This document shows, piece by piece, positions 22,931 to 34,062 of a stretch of DNA of 64,000 nucleotides. Both the position numbers and the translations under genes were made by a program. The stretch is from Tupaia tana (lineage: Eukaryota; Chordata; Mammalia; Scandentia; Tupaiidae), in assembly GCA_026018925.1 (NCBI GenBank), contig JAKSZU010000012.1:49457207-49521206 (forward strand), in the 5' to 3' direction. The notes beneath the pieces are model-generated. The model ran no database searches, had not been told where the DNA came from, and saw only the letters and a list, made by a program, of their open reading frames with translations. Numbering within the stretch: the stretch's first letter is position 1; the number at the start of each line of letters is the position of its first letter.

Positions 22931-23399
22931 TGGTTTTGTTCTTGAGAGGATGTTGAAGTGGAAAATGCCAAGAAAGAGGTCTACCCACAAAGAAGTCAAA
23001 ATGACTTCTGACTTTTGTCTTGACTAATCAAGACAAAATAGATTTCCTCTTTTTTTCTTATTTTTCTGTGTATAGTTACATGCTTATTCTATACACAGAA
23101 AAATAAGAAATATACATACATATGTAAGTATTGTATTTATACACACTCTATATATTTTTATGTTTTTTATGGTATTTGTTTAGCATTTAACTTCTTTCTT
23201 AGATTTCAATAGCATGAGCATAAGTATAATGTTTATTTTTGTATGAGTCTGTGTCCCAAGGTGACTGCAGTAAGATATATAGCCCCAGCTAGGTGCTACT
23301 TTATAGTATGTTCATTCTACTCACTGAAGTTTATGCCTAAAGTTGGAATTGTGTTCATGGATACTTATATATTTGCTGTGCTTGCTACTGAAAATATTT
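22931..23399. other. Anonymous DNA with an inverted pair
   Basis: TTATTTTTCTGTGTATAG at about 23059 recurs inverted as CTATACACAGAAAAATAA at about 23090, a hairpin of about 18-bp arms. Confidence 0.6.
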
Positions 23400-23712
23400 A
23401 GGTTAATTAAGATCTTTAGTGAATCAATAAAATGTTGGGGGAAAAAGGCATAGAAAGCAACCATGGATACCAGAGACAGTGTGGGAAGAGGGTGTGACAC
23501 AGCAGAGGGTAAGAGATAGGGAATCAAGGATGGGGAAAAAAGCAAAATATACAGGAAACAAGAAATGGAAAATTATTTTTTGATGATAACACATATGTTG
23601 ATGTGCTTGATTGAGCCAATATACAGTGTAGGCTGGATGGAAAATCTCATTTTGTATGCTGTAATGATGTACAGTGAATGCATGTAGATAAATAAATTTA
23701 AATAAAAAAAAT
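23400..23712 (+). repeat. L1 3' end
   Basis: Purine-rich tract, GGAAAATTATTTTTTGATGA, TGTATGCTGTAATGATGTAC, A-rich tail. Same family as 3628 and 51160. Confidence 0.65.
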
Positions 23713-24100
23713 GAGACCCTGGCACTTGATACAAAGTGGATAAATACGAAAGATTTAATGCTAAAAGAAGCAAGCTTGACTATGAAAGACAGGCATTGTA
23801 TGCCACTTCTTAACATATATATAAAATGTTTGTAGCAGAAATGGTAAGGTTGGAATGTATAATAGTAGGAAAACCAATTGCAGATTCCAGAGACAATATA
23901 AGAGAGGGTGGGAATCGAAGGTGAAAAGGAGGAGATTAGGGAAAAACATTTAATAGACCCCAAAATAAAAAGTTTTCTGTTTTGCTCAGCAGTAAAGTCT
24001 TCCATATTCAAATGTATAGAAGAAAATGAAATAAAAAATAAATAAAAGGGGAAGAAAGTTATCTGTTGATAATAAAAAAATAAAAAAATAAACAAACAAT
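23713..24100 (+). repeat. L1 ORF2 C-terminus plus 3' UTR (second, tandem)
   Basis: Starts directly after the A tail of the previous one with GATACAAAGTGGATAAATAC and AAGCTTGACTATGAAAGAC, corresponding to the last ORF2 codons, then a purine-rich 3' UTR. Confidence 0.62.
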
Positions 24101-25374
24101 TGAATTGAGTTAATATTTTTTCTAAGTGGTTCAAACATTTATGGTGAATTGAGGAAAACACTAATTCCTGGAGTCCACCTCCCTTACTTGGTGATAGAAT
24201 GGATGACCCTATATCTCAACATTTCTGTCTAATTGTGGTCCTGGAGGCTATATCTTGATTTGTACATTTTCAAAGAAAATTACTACAAGTATAAATGTAC
24301 TCATGATCTGTTGGTTGCAATACAACTGGATCCCCGCAGACACTTTAATCACCTGATTCCTAGTTATGTAAGATAAAGTATTTTATAGCCCTCATAGGAT
24401 GTTTGTCCCCTGAGAACTCTAAGACTATATAATTACCTTCATGTTTCTATTCTTCAACCTTTCCCCACATGACTCCACTTGGCCTCTTACTAGAGGGAGT
24501 AGTCCAACAACCAGTGTCACTATGGACCATTTGATTATTCATGTTATTGTCAATAGTCATCTAATAGCAACGATGATCTTCTCCTGAACTGATTTATTAC
24601 TAAGAGGGGGAAAAGGTCTAGAGGGAAAAAGTAAAAATAAAAATGATAATGTTGCTTGTTGTTATCACCCATTAACAAATATAAGGCATGGTAAGAATTC
24701 TCTCTTTTTTGTATCAGTGAGGTAATCAGGATAAATGTTACTGGGACTACCTTTTATTATTTCCTTTTTTATAAATGAAGATGTCAAAGCTCAAATGGGT
24801 TAAGTGAATTATCTAAGAACTCTCATTAGCTTATTCTAAGGTCAACAGCATTGTTTGTTCTTCAATTTTTCCCTGCCTCTAGAGAACTTTAAACCTTTTG
24901 GCAAAACACTAAAGTCTTCAAATAAAGTCGTTTTCCTTCTTTCAAGAACTGAATTTCTGACTTGAGATCCATTGACATATGAAAATTCTGGAATTGTGAG
25001 TTATATTTTTCAGGAGGCAAGGTAAGCTTCTAGATCAAAGCTACTATCTGCATAAAGTTGCAGTAACAGAGGTAAGTAGGAAAATGCATCAGGGCAAGCC
25101 TTTCTCCTTTGATTTATTCAGGGGTTTGGCTTGGATATTTTGAATATTTCTGTTATCTGATGCATACATCCTGATAGTATATATTTAAACAATAATAGGT
25201 TCCTATGAGAACATACATATTTGTTACCCGACATAGAGGAAAAGCACAGAAGGCCATGAGTTTCTGGTCTGCTAAGTATAAGATTGTGTAACAGTGAACA
25301 AGTTTTTTAAACTATTTGTATTTAAGTTTGCTTTTTTCAAGGATCAGAATACCATTAATTTTCTTTTTCTTTTC
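24101..25374. other. Mostly anonymous DNA (one MIR inside)
   Basis: No gene supported. Confidence 0.45.
24670..24850 (-). repeat. MIR
   Basis: TTTTTATAAATGAAGATGTC, AAAGCTCAAATGGGTTAAGT, AATTATCTAAGAA. Confidence 0.5.
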
Positions 25375-25530
25375 TTATATTTTAGTTTATTTTTCCTTAT
25401 TTTTTACATTGAATCACGGTATAGCAACACAACACTGAAAATTAATTTTCCCAATATGAATACCCTGTATGTTAGTCCAGTCAGAGAAATTACCATACAC
25501 ATTGTCATCAACAGATAAGTTAACATTTTC
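25375..25530 (-). repeat. L1 3' end fragment
   Basis: TTACCATACACATTGTCATC followed by AACAGATAAGTTAAC, preceded by a T-rich tail. Confidence 0.6.
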
Positions 25531-25539
25531 TTTTTTAAT

Positions 25540-25642
25540 AATTATATTTTAAATTTTTTAAATTTACATTTTATTGAAATAGATGTTCATGGCATACAAA
25601 ATGGTTTTTCAAAGCATGCATGCGGTGTGTGATAAGCAAATC

Positions 25643-25682
<40 letters not shown>

Positions 25683-25905
25683 CACACACACACACACACA
25701 CACATACATACACCTCTCCCTATATAATTTTCAACAGAGAACCTTACATTCTGGTGTCTGTTAAATGTTTTGCTGAGCCCCTCCCCTCTTCACAATCGAC
25801 CTTTCTCCCAGTCTCTGACATCTACGCCTGTCCTCTCTACTATTATATTTTCAAATCCTTCAATTTTTGCCATAGATTATAGGCATATGGTATAAATTGG
25901 ATGGG
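25540..25905 (-). repeat. L1 3' end with embedded (TA)n(CA)n
   Basis: GGCATACAAAATGGTTTTTC, then (TA)n(CA)n at 25648-25706, then GTGTCTGTTAAATGTTTTGC and CCCAGTCTCTGACATCTACG. Confidence 0.62.
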
Positions 25906-26100
25906 TACATACCTTATGATTTTTAATTGGCATATAATAGTTGTACATATTTATGGGATACAGTTGGTTTTTGATATATGTGTACAACACATGTATAAGA
26001 TTCAAATCAGGCATGTAAACATATTTAACATCTCAAACACTTATTATAATTTTGTGTTGTGAATGTTCAAAATCCTCTGAACTAATCCCAGAATTGTTGA
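25906..26100 (-). repeat. Old L1 3' UTR
   Basis: AATTGGCATATAATAGTTGT, TTTTTGATATATGTGTACAA and ATATTTAACATCTCAAACAC are reverse-strand L1 3' UTR text. Confidence 0.55.
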
Positions 26101-26450
26101 GAAGATCAAATGGAGTATCATACAAAATTTTATTATAATTTGAAAGCTTAACTAATGTTTTTTTAAAAAGTGACAGAAGAAGTGGAGATTAATAAATGAG
26201 GGATTAATCAAGTTTAGAAGCCATTTAAAAATGTGCTAAAATGGAGATATGTAAATTTATACAACTAATTAAGGGAATGAAGAGAACTGATCTCAAGTTC
26301 TAATTCTGTCACTGAAGACTTAGCTTGTGTTGGACACACAATTCATTAACTATTTCATGGACTGACTGATGTATTACAGTTTAAAAGAAATCACCCACCA
26401 TCTCATAGTTCTGAGCGAATGAAATACCATGCTCTGGAGAATAAGAAAAG

Positions 26451-26835
26451 TGTTAGGTTTGATTTGGGAGCGGTGGTGAAGTCAGAGGGAGCAAGAACGA
26501 AAATACCACAGTCAGGCTTTGGGATTTAATAAAACCAATATAATTTATTCTGCAAAAACCTCTCAGGTGAGATCCCTCGTCAGAGGCCGAGGGAGTCACG
26601 CCCAGGGTGGGCGCTGCTGGTCCTTGTCCTTTAAAGGGCCGTTGCCCAATAGGTGGTCACCACGGGTCCTTGTCTGGCCAATGAAGTTCACTATTTCTGT
26701 TCAACTTTGGCGGGTGCGCCAAATGCGGAAGGGCAGGAAAGTCCATTGGTGATGGCGGCCAGATGTGGAAAACAGGAAAGTTCTGCTGAGGGAATGTTTC
26801 TGCCATGTTTCTTTTCCCTTCCCCCAGACCTTACA
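26451..26835 (-). repeat. ERV 3' LTR (about 385 bp, TG...CA)
   Basis: On the minus strand it begins TGTAAGGTCTGG at 26835 after a purine-rich stretch (AAGGTGGGAG) and ends CCTAACA at 26451. It has CCAAT-like boxes, a TTTAAAG TATA-like box near 26630, and an AATAAA polyadenylation signal at 26543-26548. The TG/CA ends, purine tract and poly(A) signal support an LTR; boundaries are judged by eye. Confidence 0.7.
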
Positions 26836-26962
26836 CTCCCACCTTAAAAGGATAAGGGGTGATGACAGCTCTGACTGCTTCAGGCTGTTATGGGACGTTG
26901 ATCTAGGGACCTCTGGTCGGAGGGTCTTGGGGAAGGGGTGTGTAGGGTGCAGGAGCATCTGA

Positions 26963-27650
26963 TTAATTACCACTGGAGTAATGGTGGATGCGTGTTCCTT
27001 GAGAAAGCGTAAAACACAGGGCGCAAAGGCCAGGATTAGACATAGCAGTATGATGGGTCTTAGAAACAGAAGGATTTAGGGTAGCAAGAATTTTAAAAGA
27101 GAGCCGTGCATAGCGCTGCAGGCAAGAGAACACAGTGCCTCCACAGAGGACGAAAATCCCAGCAGGGGGGCACTGGGCGGAGGCATTGGGAGCCAAGATG
27201 AGCTTAGACGTGTAGAGGAGAGAGACATTGGAGAACTGTGGAGAGGAAGTGACATTGTGGGCAGAGGTATAATTGACCTGGAATGAGGGTGGTACCAGAA
27301 TGGTGACTATGATCCATCTTAACAGTGGGAGGCAGAGCGAGTAAGAGTTATTTTGGGTGTGGTCCAGGGAGGCCAGAAAATGAAAAGTAGAGTTGATTAA
27401 AGCTGGCACTTGGGGGCTTGGGGAAGGAGAGCAAAATTACTGGGGCCAAAATTTTTCAGATTGGTTGTGTAGGGGGTGAGTTATGATAAACTTTAAGTAT
27501 TTCTGTAATACCCCCAGGGTCTGTATTCCAGGCATTTATTTGGATACCTGCCAGTTGGGCAGACAGCCAGAGATAGGCAGACAAGTTCCTGATGGTAAAT
27601 GTGACTAGATTACAGGTCGTGGGGGTGAGCCCTGAGGGGGCCAAAGATTG
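26963..27650 (-). pseudogene. ERV env surface-subunit remnant
   Basis: Minus-strand frames 27644-27456 and 27409-26963 contain env-like features: several N-X-S/T sites, and PPAGIFVLCGG followed by a Cys, the motif found near the C-terminus of class I ERV surface proteins. A stop or frame change separates the two parts. No fusion peptide, immunosuppressive-type segment or TM anchor is seen before the LTR, so the env is partial. Confidence 0.65.
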
Positions 27651-27789
27651 ACCAGAGCGCTGCTAAGGTACCCCGAATGGTCGAACTGCAGTGACTGATG
27701 AGGAGTGCCTGTCCCAAGCAGTCTTATCGATAAGTCTGGCGGGGGAACAGGTGGCCTGGCAGAGGAGGACAAGAAAGGGGGAAAAGTTA

Positions 27790-28110
27790 ACTTGAAGGGT
27801 GCCATGTAACTTTGTAAGGATGTCATGGCCTAGGAGGGGTACAGGGGCATGTGGGAATGACAAGAAAAGAGTGTGTAAAGTAAGTTTTCCCAAGGCGGCA
27901 GGCTAGGGGTTCGGTAGAGAGAGGACATAAGGGCTGGCCATCAAGACCCACAATAGAGTCCTGGGAGGGTAATAAGGGGCCAGGGTATGTTGGGAGGACG
28001 GAGTAGGTAGCCCCCATGTCCACCAAGAAGGTGAATGACTTACCTACTACCTGAAGCTGGACCCTGGCCTTGGCGAGGGTAATTGGGGTGGTCAAATCTG
28101 GGCCCATCAA
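27790..28110 (-). pseudogene. ERV protease remnant
   Basis: Open minus-strand segment 28110-27823 with the retroviral aspartic protease pattern. The active-site loop reads DMGA (codons at 28020-28009) where DTGA/DSGA is usual, preceded by FLV. After a frame change, PLLGHDILTKL near 27840-27800 matches the protease/RT border of gammaretroviruses. The DMGA substitution and the frameshift indicate an inactive copy. Confidence 0.75.
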
Positions 28111-28236
28111 TCCTCAGTCAATCCCATCATGGCCAGGTCGAAATTGGGGTGGTGGATCTCCTCTTGGTATGGAAGCATCGGGAGTGGATCTCGTCTCCTT
28201 CTTTTGGGGCAGTCAGAGCCCCAGTGACCTATTCTG
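28111..28236 (-). pseudogene. ERV gag fragment (nucleocapsid zinc-knuckle end)
   Basis: The minus-strand frame contains GHWGSDCPKR (about 28230-28201), the second half of a gammaretroviral CX2CX4HX4C zinc knuckle, followed by a basic stretch. The first cysteines of the knuckle are not present; the frame runs into unrelated DNA upstream. It leads directly into the protease. Confidence 0.65.
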
Positions 28237-28541
28237 GTTAGCAATAAGTCTGAAGATTTTGCATGAATATTTTCTTTTATGTACCTTAGTTCAATCATCT
28301 CTAAAGTTAGGATATGGGTTGCATAATCTCCAAAATCCTTTTACCTGGGACAATGTATTACCTATTGATATCTCAAAAATTGCGTTTTGTTGTCATGGCA
28401 TGCTCTAGTTCAGGGCTCCTGGAAGCGAGTTATTACATTACTGAAAGTACAGAATGGACATGCTGATTGATATCAGTAGAGTTCTCATTTCATTTATTAT
28501 TCCAATTCTGTTTTCTTTACAGGGAAATCACATAATTTCCA
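28237..28541. other. Upstream flank of the first OR exon
   Basis: Between the ERV break and the OR exon; holds the splice acceptor. No promoter can be called; upstream OR exons could lie farther away. Confidence 0.4.
28506..28522 (+). promoter_or_regulatory. Probable 3' splice acceptor before first OR coding exon
   Basis: TTCTGTTTTCTTTACAG is a textbook polypyrimidine tract plus CAG, 19 bases before the ATG of the OR5B gene. It supports a spliced 5' UTR and the chosen start codon. Confidence 0.6.
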
Positions 28542-29486
28542 ATGGAGAATAGTACGAAGGTGACTGAATTCATTCTTGTGGGATTAACCAATGACCCCAA
28601 ACTACAAATCCCACTCTTTATCATCTTTCTTTTCATCTACATTGTCAGTTTGGTTGGAAACCTAGGACTAATTGCACTGATTCTGTTGGACTCTCGGCTC
28701 AACACCCCCATGTACTTTTTCCTCAGTAACCTCTCCCTGGTGGACTTTGGTTATTCCTCTGCTGTCACTCCCAAGGTGATGGCAGAATTTCTCACAGGTG
28801 ACAAAATTATCTCCTATAATGCTTGTGTCACCCAGTTCTTCTTCTTCGTAGCCTTTATCACTGTGGAAAGTTTCCTTTTGGCCTCCATGGCCTATGACCG
28901 CTATGCAGCAGTGTGTAAACCCCTGCATTACACCACCACCATGACAACAAATGTGTGTGCTTGTCTAGTCATAGGGTCCTATGTCTGTGGTCTCCTCAAT
29001 GCCTCCATCCACACTGGGAACACTTTCAGGCTCTCCTTCTGCAGGTCCAATATAGTCGAACACTTTTTCTGTGATGCTCCTCCTCTCTTATCTCTGTCAT
29101 GCTCAAACAGCTATATCAGTGAGATGGTTATATTTTTTGTGGTGGGTTTCAATGTCTTTTTTTCTATCCTAGTAATTTTGGTCTCTTATTTATTTGTACT
29201 TATCACCATCCTAAGGATACAATCATCTGAAGGACGAAAGAAGGCATTTTCCACCTGTGCTTCTCATCTCACGGCAGTCTGCATCTTCTACGGGTCAGGC
29301 ATCTTTATGTACTTACAGCCCAGCTCCAGTCATTCCATGGACACAGACAAAATAGCATCCGTGTTCTATTCCATAGTCATTCCCATGCTGAATCCACTAG
29401 TCTACAGTGTGAGGAACAAAGAGGTTAAGAGTGCCTTCAAAAAGGCTGTGGGGAAGGCAAAGTCTTCTATAGAATCCATATTTTAA
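28542..29486 (+). CDS. OR5B12-like: Olfactory receptor, OR5B subfamily (intact, 314 aa)
   Basis: Single-exon class A GPCR of the odorant-receptor family, expected in the plasma membrane of olfactory cilia signalling through G-olf. Visible features: N-glycosylation site NST at residues 3-5; GN of TM1 at 39-40; [10 protein letters not shown] at 56-65; conserved TM3 cysteine 95; [10 protein letters not shown] at 116-125 with DRY at 119-121; extracellular loop 2 cysteines 167, 177 and 187; KAFSTCASH at 234-242 (TM6); PMLNPLVYS at 281-289 (TM7). The length of 314 aa is normal for the family and there are no stops. The start MENST matches OR5B N-termini, and a pyrimidine-rich CAG acceptor ends 19 bases upstream at 28522. 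The sequence as I recall it is closest to human OR5B12/OR5B3/OR5B21; exact orthology is not established. A second OR5B gene lies about 21 kb downstream on the same strand. Confidence 0.95.
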   Translation: MENSTKVTEFILVGLTNDPKLQIPLFIIFLFIYIVSLVGNLGLIALILLDSRLNTPMYFFLSNLSLVDFGYSSAVTPKVMAEFLTGDKIISYNACVTQFFFFVAFITVESFLLASMAYDRYAAVCKPLHYTTTMTTNVCACLVIGSYVCGLLNASIHTGNTFRLSFCRSNIVEHFFCDAPPLLSLSCSNSYISEMVIFFVVGFNVFFSILVILVSYLFVLITILRIQSSEGRKKAFSTCASHLTAVCIFYGSGIFMYLQPSSSHSMDTDKIASVFYSIVIPMLNPLVYSVRNKEVKSAFKKAVGKAKSSIESIF

Positions 29487-29654
29487 TGATATAACATCCA
29501 CAATAATTCAGTTTCATTTATCAAGTCCACAAATACCTAATTTGTTGTAGTAATGTCTCCAACTTTTTATTATATCTATGAAGCAAAGGTTTTAAGAAAT
29601 ATGAGACCCAGTGATAATAGGTCAGAAAGAATCACTCATATACATGGAATTCTT

Positions 29655-29840
29655 ATTTTTATTTTTGAAAAGTTGCTAGAGGGTGCATACACTTGCCAGA
29701 GAATGAGACAGAGAAACAGAGAAAGTACTCTTCATGGGGAATGGTCATTCTGCAATCCCTTCTCTGGGTCAGGACTCCAACCATGCAGTTGTCTATGGGA
29801 GATTCAGTTACCTAAACCACCCTGCCACCAGCTGGCCCAG
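29655..29840 (-). repeat. tRNA-derived SINE with internal deletion
   Basis: Tail and head present, about 80 bp of the middle missing after CAATCCCTTCTC. Flanked by GAATTCT-type duplications. Confidence 0.75.
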
Positions 29841-29869
29841 AATTCTAATTTTAAAAATCATCCTTAATA

Positions 29870-30112
29870 GGGATCAGCAGCTGGTGCAATGGCTATGTTG
29901 CTGGACTCCCATGTAGTCAACTGCAGTTCCAGTCCTGGACCTGGTGGCTTAAACTCACGCCGGGCGCATGTGCGTGCATGCCCAAGATCCCGAGAGGAGA
30001 ATGGAGGAGAATGGATTGCGGTGTGGCCATCCCCCCCAGGGTAGTGATTTCTCGCTTTCTGTCTCTCTGTCTCTCTGGCGATGCACCCTATAGCAAAAAC
30101 CTGTCCAAAAAA
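29870..30112 (+). repeat. tRNA-derived SINE, long form
   Basis: Head GGGATCAGCAGCTGGTGC; tail CAAAAACCTGTCC plus A run. Flanks repeat ATCMTCCTTAAT. Confidence 0.88.
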
Positions 30113-30252
30113 ATCCTCCTTAATCAATATACTCACTTATCTCCTACATGTACATTCACTTGTGCCTAAGAGCACATGCACACAAAAACATCATTTATGA
30201 GCGACCTATGTAACTCACATGCCTACAAATGGAGAAATTAGTTCAAGACATG

Positions 30253-30381
30253 AGGGGTCTTTAGAAACTTTATGAAAAGTATGTATTAGGAAAATATGTA
30301 TAGATTTCATTGTTTTTTTTTAACCAAAATTAACTCCTACTTTAACTCCACATTTCACAAACTTTTTTGAAGGCCCTTTAT
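30253..30381. mobile_element. Mariner-like MITE, family 1
   Basis: GGGGTCTTTAGAAACTTTAT at left and the inverted counterpart CAAACTTTTTTGAAGGCCCT at right; no coding capacity. Same family as 39765. Confidence 0.6.
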
Positions 30382-31216
30382 ACAAAGGATATGTCTATTG
30401 TAGTCAAATTTAAACAATTATTTTGGAATTTGAGATCATATTTTTTTGTTTTTGGTAAATGAAACATTTATTTTTATTTCATAGACTAAAGAAAGTCACA
30501 TGAACAATAGTGATATTAGTGGGGTAGAGAATGATAATCCTTCCACATGGAAAGCAGTGAACATTTTGAAAAATCTAATTTACCATAAGGACAAATTTAT
30601 TTTCAAAGTAATGGATTAAATGCTATAGGATGGGGTGCAGCTTATTGTTATTACTTATATGCAACCATTTTTCTTGAATAAATACTCCTTGAATTGTTAA
30701 CCTTTGGTTAATTTATAGAGTTTTGGCAATTTTTATTATAAAACTTTCCCTCGATTATCATTACTTTATGTGGGATCAGATTTTTGCAAGTTCTTATTTT
30801 GTCATTCTGAATGGTTTATCTCCCCATCCTCCCAAGTTAATTTAAGCTTCCTCTCTTATACCCTCTCTGAGTAATCATTACATTTTTCAATAATACATAG
30901 TACAATCTGTAATAATATATTTTTTCTGTGTCAATTTTTAATGTCTTTCTCCCTTTTAAACAGAGGAGTATTCATGCAGGAACTATATTTCTTTTGTTCT
31001 TCTATGTATTATTAGGGTCTAACACAATGTCTAACATCTAGTTGTGTCATAATAAGTACTTTATTGATAATGTAATCATGCATAGATGAATGCATATGTC
31101 TTTTTAATCATGGTAATTAAGATTTATTGTTAAAAGTAGTGTTCAAAAAAGCCTGGGTCTTCTTTAATCTTACTGTTTTTTCTCTCCTGGTGACCATTTG
31201 GAATTACTAAGGAAAG
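30382..31216. other. Anonymous AT-rich DNA
   Basis: Nothing recognised. Confidence 0.5.
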
Positions 31217-31857
31217 TATCTTAGTCTGCTATTGTGATGCTAACAGAAATAGCTGGACTGGATGACTTATAAAAATAGAGGTTCATTTAGCTCATGGTTT
31301 GGAAGTCCAAATTCCAGAGGTTATCCCTGGGAGGGATCTTCTTGCTACATCATGACACAGTAGAGGACAGGACAGTGTGGTTTGTATTCCATGTGAATTT
31401 CTTGGTCTTATTTCTTTTCTACCAGAATTTCACCATATGCTCCACACTGACCTTAATTCTAATCTCTTCTCTCAAATCCCATCTTTTTTTTTTTTTTTTT
31501 TTTTTGAGAGGTTTTTGCTATAGGGCGCATGCGCTTGCCAGACAGACAGAGAGAGATAGAGAGACAGAAAGCGAGAAATCACCCCCCAGGGGGGATGGCC
31601 ACGCCGCAATCCCTTCTCCATTCTCCTCTCGGGATCTTGGGCACGCACGCACACGAGCCCGGTGTGAGTTTTAAGCCATTGGGTCTGGAACACGAACTGC
31701 GGTCAACTTCGTGGGAGTCCAGCGACATAGCCATTACGCTAACTGCTGATCCCTCAAATCCCATCTTTTGATATAATAATTGGGTAAAGTTTTTACCCTC
31801 TTAATCTCATTACAATAACTCAACTTATGAATTTTGGGGAACATATTCAAACTATAG
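31217..31857 (-). repeat. MaLR-type (MLT1/MST) solo LTR, split by a SINE
   Basis: The left end (TATCTTAGTCTGCT, then GACTTATAAAAAT) and right end (TATGAATTTTGGGG, then CATATTCAAACTATAG) match the reverse complement of MaLR LTRs. A young SINE at 31484-31753 with an exact 17-bp duplication interrupts it. Confidence 0.65.
31484..31753 (-). repeat. Young tRNA-derived SINE inside a MaLR LTR
   Basis: Exact 17-bp duplication CTCAAATCCCATCTTTT on both sides. Confidence 0.93.
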
Positions 31858-31990
31858 GAGAAGGTAATATTAATGTGTAATTATTATTAAATGTGTTCTG
31901 TGTTATCAAGAATAGATAAATTTTTAGCTTCTACTTAAGATGCGTAAAGCTCGAATCAGAATTGCTTTCAGAAAGGTTGCCAGATTTTCT

Positions 31991-32232
31991 TTGCTTTTTG
32001 AGAGATTTTTATTATAGGATGCGTGTACTCACCAGAGAGACAGAAAGTGAGAAAACACCTTCCCCCAGTGGGGAAGGCCATGCTACAATTCCTTCTCTTC
32101 CATTCTCCTTTTGGGATTTTGGACACACATGCACATGTGCCTGGTGTGTTTTAAGCTGCAGGATCCGAGACTCAAACCATGGTCAATTACTTGGAAGTCC
32201 AGCAACATAACCATTACTCCATCTACTGGCTC
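31991..32232 (-). repeat. tRNA-derived SINE, long form
   Basis: Duplication GTTGCCARATTTTCT on both sides; head ends TCTACTGGCTCC. Confidence 0.85.
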
Positions 32233-32297
32233 CATGTTGCCAAATTTTCTATAATTTAAAATAATTAGAATATTATGAATAATAGCTTTTGAAACAA

Positions 32298-32564
32298 TTT
32301 TTTTAGAGGTTTTTGCTATAGGGTGCATGCACTCACCAGAAAGACAGACACAGAGAGAGAGAGAGAGAGAGAGAGAAAGACGAGAAATCACCCCCCAGGA
32401 GGGATGGCCATGCCGCAATTCCTTCTCCTCCATTCTCCTCTTGGGATCTTGGGCACGCATGCACACGCGCCCGGCGTGAGTTTAAGCCACGGGGTCCGGG
32501 ACTCAAACCGCAGTTGACTGCATGAGAGTCCAGCAACATAGCCATTAGGCCAACTGCTGGTCCC
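32298..32564 (-). repeat. tRNA-derived SINE, long form
   Basis: Minus strand, near full length, with an internal GAGA expansion (about 32350-32376). Head ends CTGCTGGTCCC. Confidence 0.9.
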
Positions 32565-32792
32565 TTTAAACATAAGTTTTTTTTTGTTTTGTTTTGTTTT
32601 TTTTTCTTTTTTTGGAGAAAAACAGACTACGAAAAATCTATAACTAGTTTCACATATTATGCGTAAAAACTGACTGATTCTTTAAGGTATGACTGTCTCC
32701 TTACCACCTCCATCCAACATCATAATAGACTTTCTAGCCAATAAACTAGGACATAAAAAAAAAACATATTATAGTTAGGAAGAAACAAGTAA

Positions 32793-33038
32793 GGGAACAA
32801 TAGATGCTGTAATTTTTACAACACTGGACTCCTACTTAGTCGACTGTTGTTCTAGTCCCAGACCTGGTGGCTTAAAATTCATACCAGGTGCATGGGCATG
32901 CACTCCTAAAATACTGAGAGGAAATGGAGGAGAAGGGATTGCAGCATGGCCATCCCCCTTGGGTGGTGATTTCTAACTTTCTATCTCTCTGTCTCTCTAG
33001 GGAATGCATGTACTCTATAGCAAAAATCTCTCAACAAA
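32793..33038 (+). repeat. tRNA-derived SINE nested in old L1
   Basis: Head GGGAACAATAGATGCTG; duplication around AAGAAACAAGTAA on both sides; splits the L1 ORF2 remnant. Confidence 0.85.
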
Positions 33039-33823
33039 AGGAAAGAAACAAGTAAAATTCCCTCAATTCACAGAGACATGATTTTATACTTAGAGACTCC
33101 TAAACAACCTGACAAAAAAGTTAAAGAATTTATGAATTTAGCAAGTTATCAAGAAAGAAGATCATACCACAAAAATCTGCCATAACTTATATAATATCAA
33201 TAAATGGTTAGAAATTGAAATTTTAAAATAATAGCATTTGCAAGAGTATCACCAACATGAAATACTCATGTATAAATCTTATAGCATGCATTAGTATTAC
33301 CATGTTCATGGATTAGAAGACTCAATAATTTTAAAATTTCTGTCCTGCCAAAACTGATCTGTAGATTTAACACAATTTCAATAAAAATCCCATAAATAAT
33401 TTTTGTAAACATTGGCAGTCTCGTTGTAAATTTGCCTGAAAAGTCAAAGGGACTAGAATGACCAAAAATATTTTGAAGAACAAGTTTGGAGTACTCATAC
33501 TATCTCCTTTTTAGATTCAAAATAAAGCTGCAGTAGTCAATAGTACAATGTTGGGCAAAGGATAAAGAGATTCATCATTATTGCTGCAAAAATAGAAATT
33601 CAGAAATAGACCAACACTGATGTTATTAGAGTATGCATGGACAATTTTGTAAAGGCAATTTTAAAGAGAAAGCATTGTTTTAAATCAATGTTGTTAGAAT
33701 TCTTAAAATAACAAAAAGACAAGTCCCAGACTGGGAGAAAGTATTTATGAATCATGTGTCAGATAAAGGACTTCTATTTGGATATATAAATATTCTCATT
33801 CTCAATAATAAAAAATGAATACA

Positions 33824-34062
33824 GGGCCAATCGGTGGCATGGTGATTAAGGTGTTGCACTCCACATAGTCGACTGCATGGTTTGAGTCTTGGGCCTGATG
33901 GTTTGAAAAGCACACCAGTCACATGTGTGTGCATGCCCAAAATCCCAAGGGAAGAATGAAGAAGGGATCAAAGTGTGGCCGACTTCCCTGGGGGTGCTTT
34001 CTCACTTTCTCTTTCTCTCTGTCTCTCTCCAATGAGTGCACATGCCCTATAGGGAAACAAAT
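33824..34062 (+). repeat. tRNA-derived SINE nested in old L1
   Basis: Head GGGCCAATCGGTGGC through CCCTATAGGGAAACAAAT. The L1 continues on both sides. Confidence 0.83.

Larger units (their letters stand above)
26451..28236 (-). mobile_element. Class I (gammaretrovirus-like) endogenous retrovirus remnant, internally deleted
   Basis: Reading the minus strand from 28236 down: end of gag nucleocapsid, protease, a piece of env surface protein, then a 3' LTR ending at 26451. Reverse transcriptase, RNase H and integrase are not recognisable, and there is no transmembrane env signature. No 5' LTR is seen; the gag end joins unrelated DNA at about 28236. The genes are frameshifted. Old genomic copy, described only. 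Confidence 0.8.

Noticed and set aside
23424-24161. 245-codon open frame on the minus strand
   Set aside because: It is antisense to two tandem L1 3' ends; the protein is Phe/Ser/Tyr-rich low complexity without any domain.
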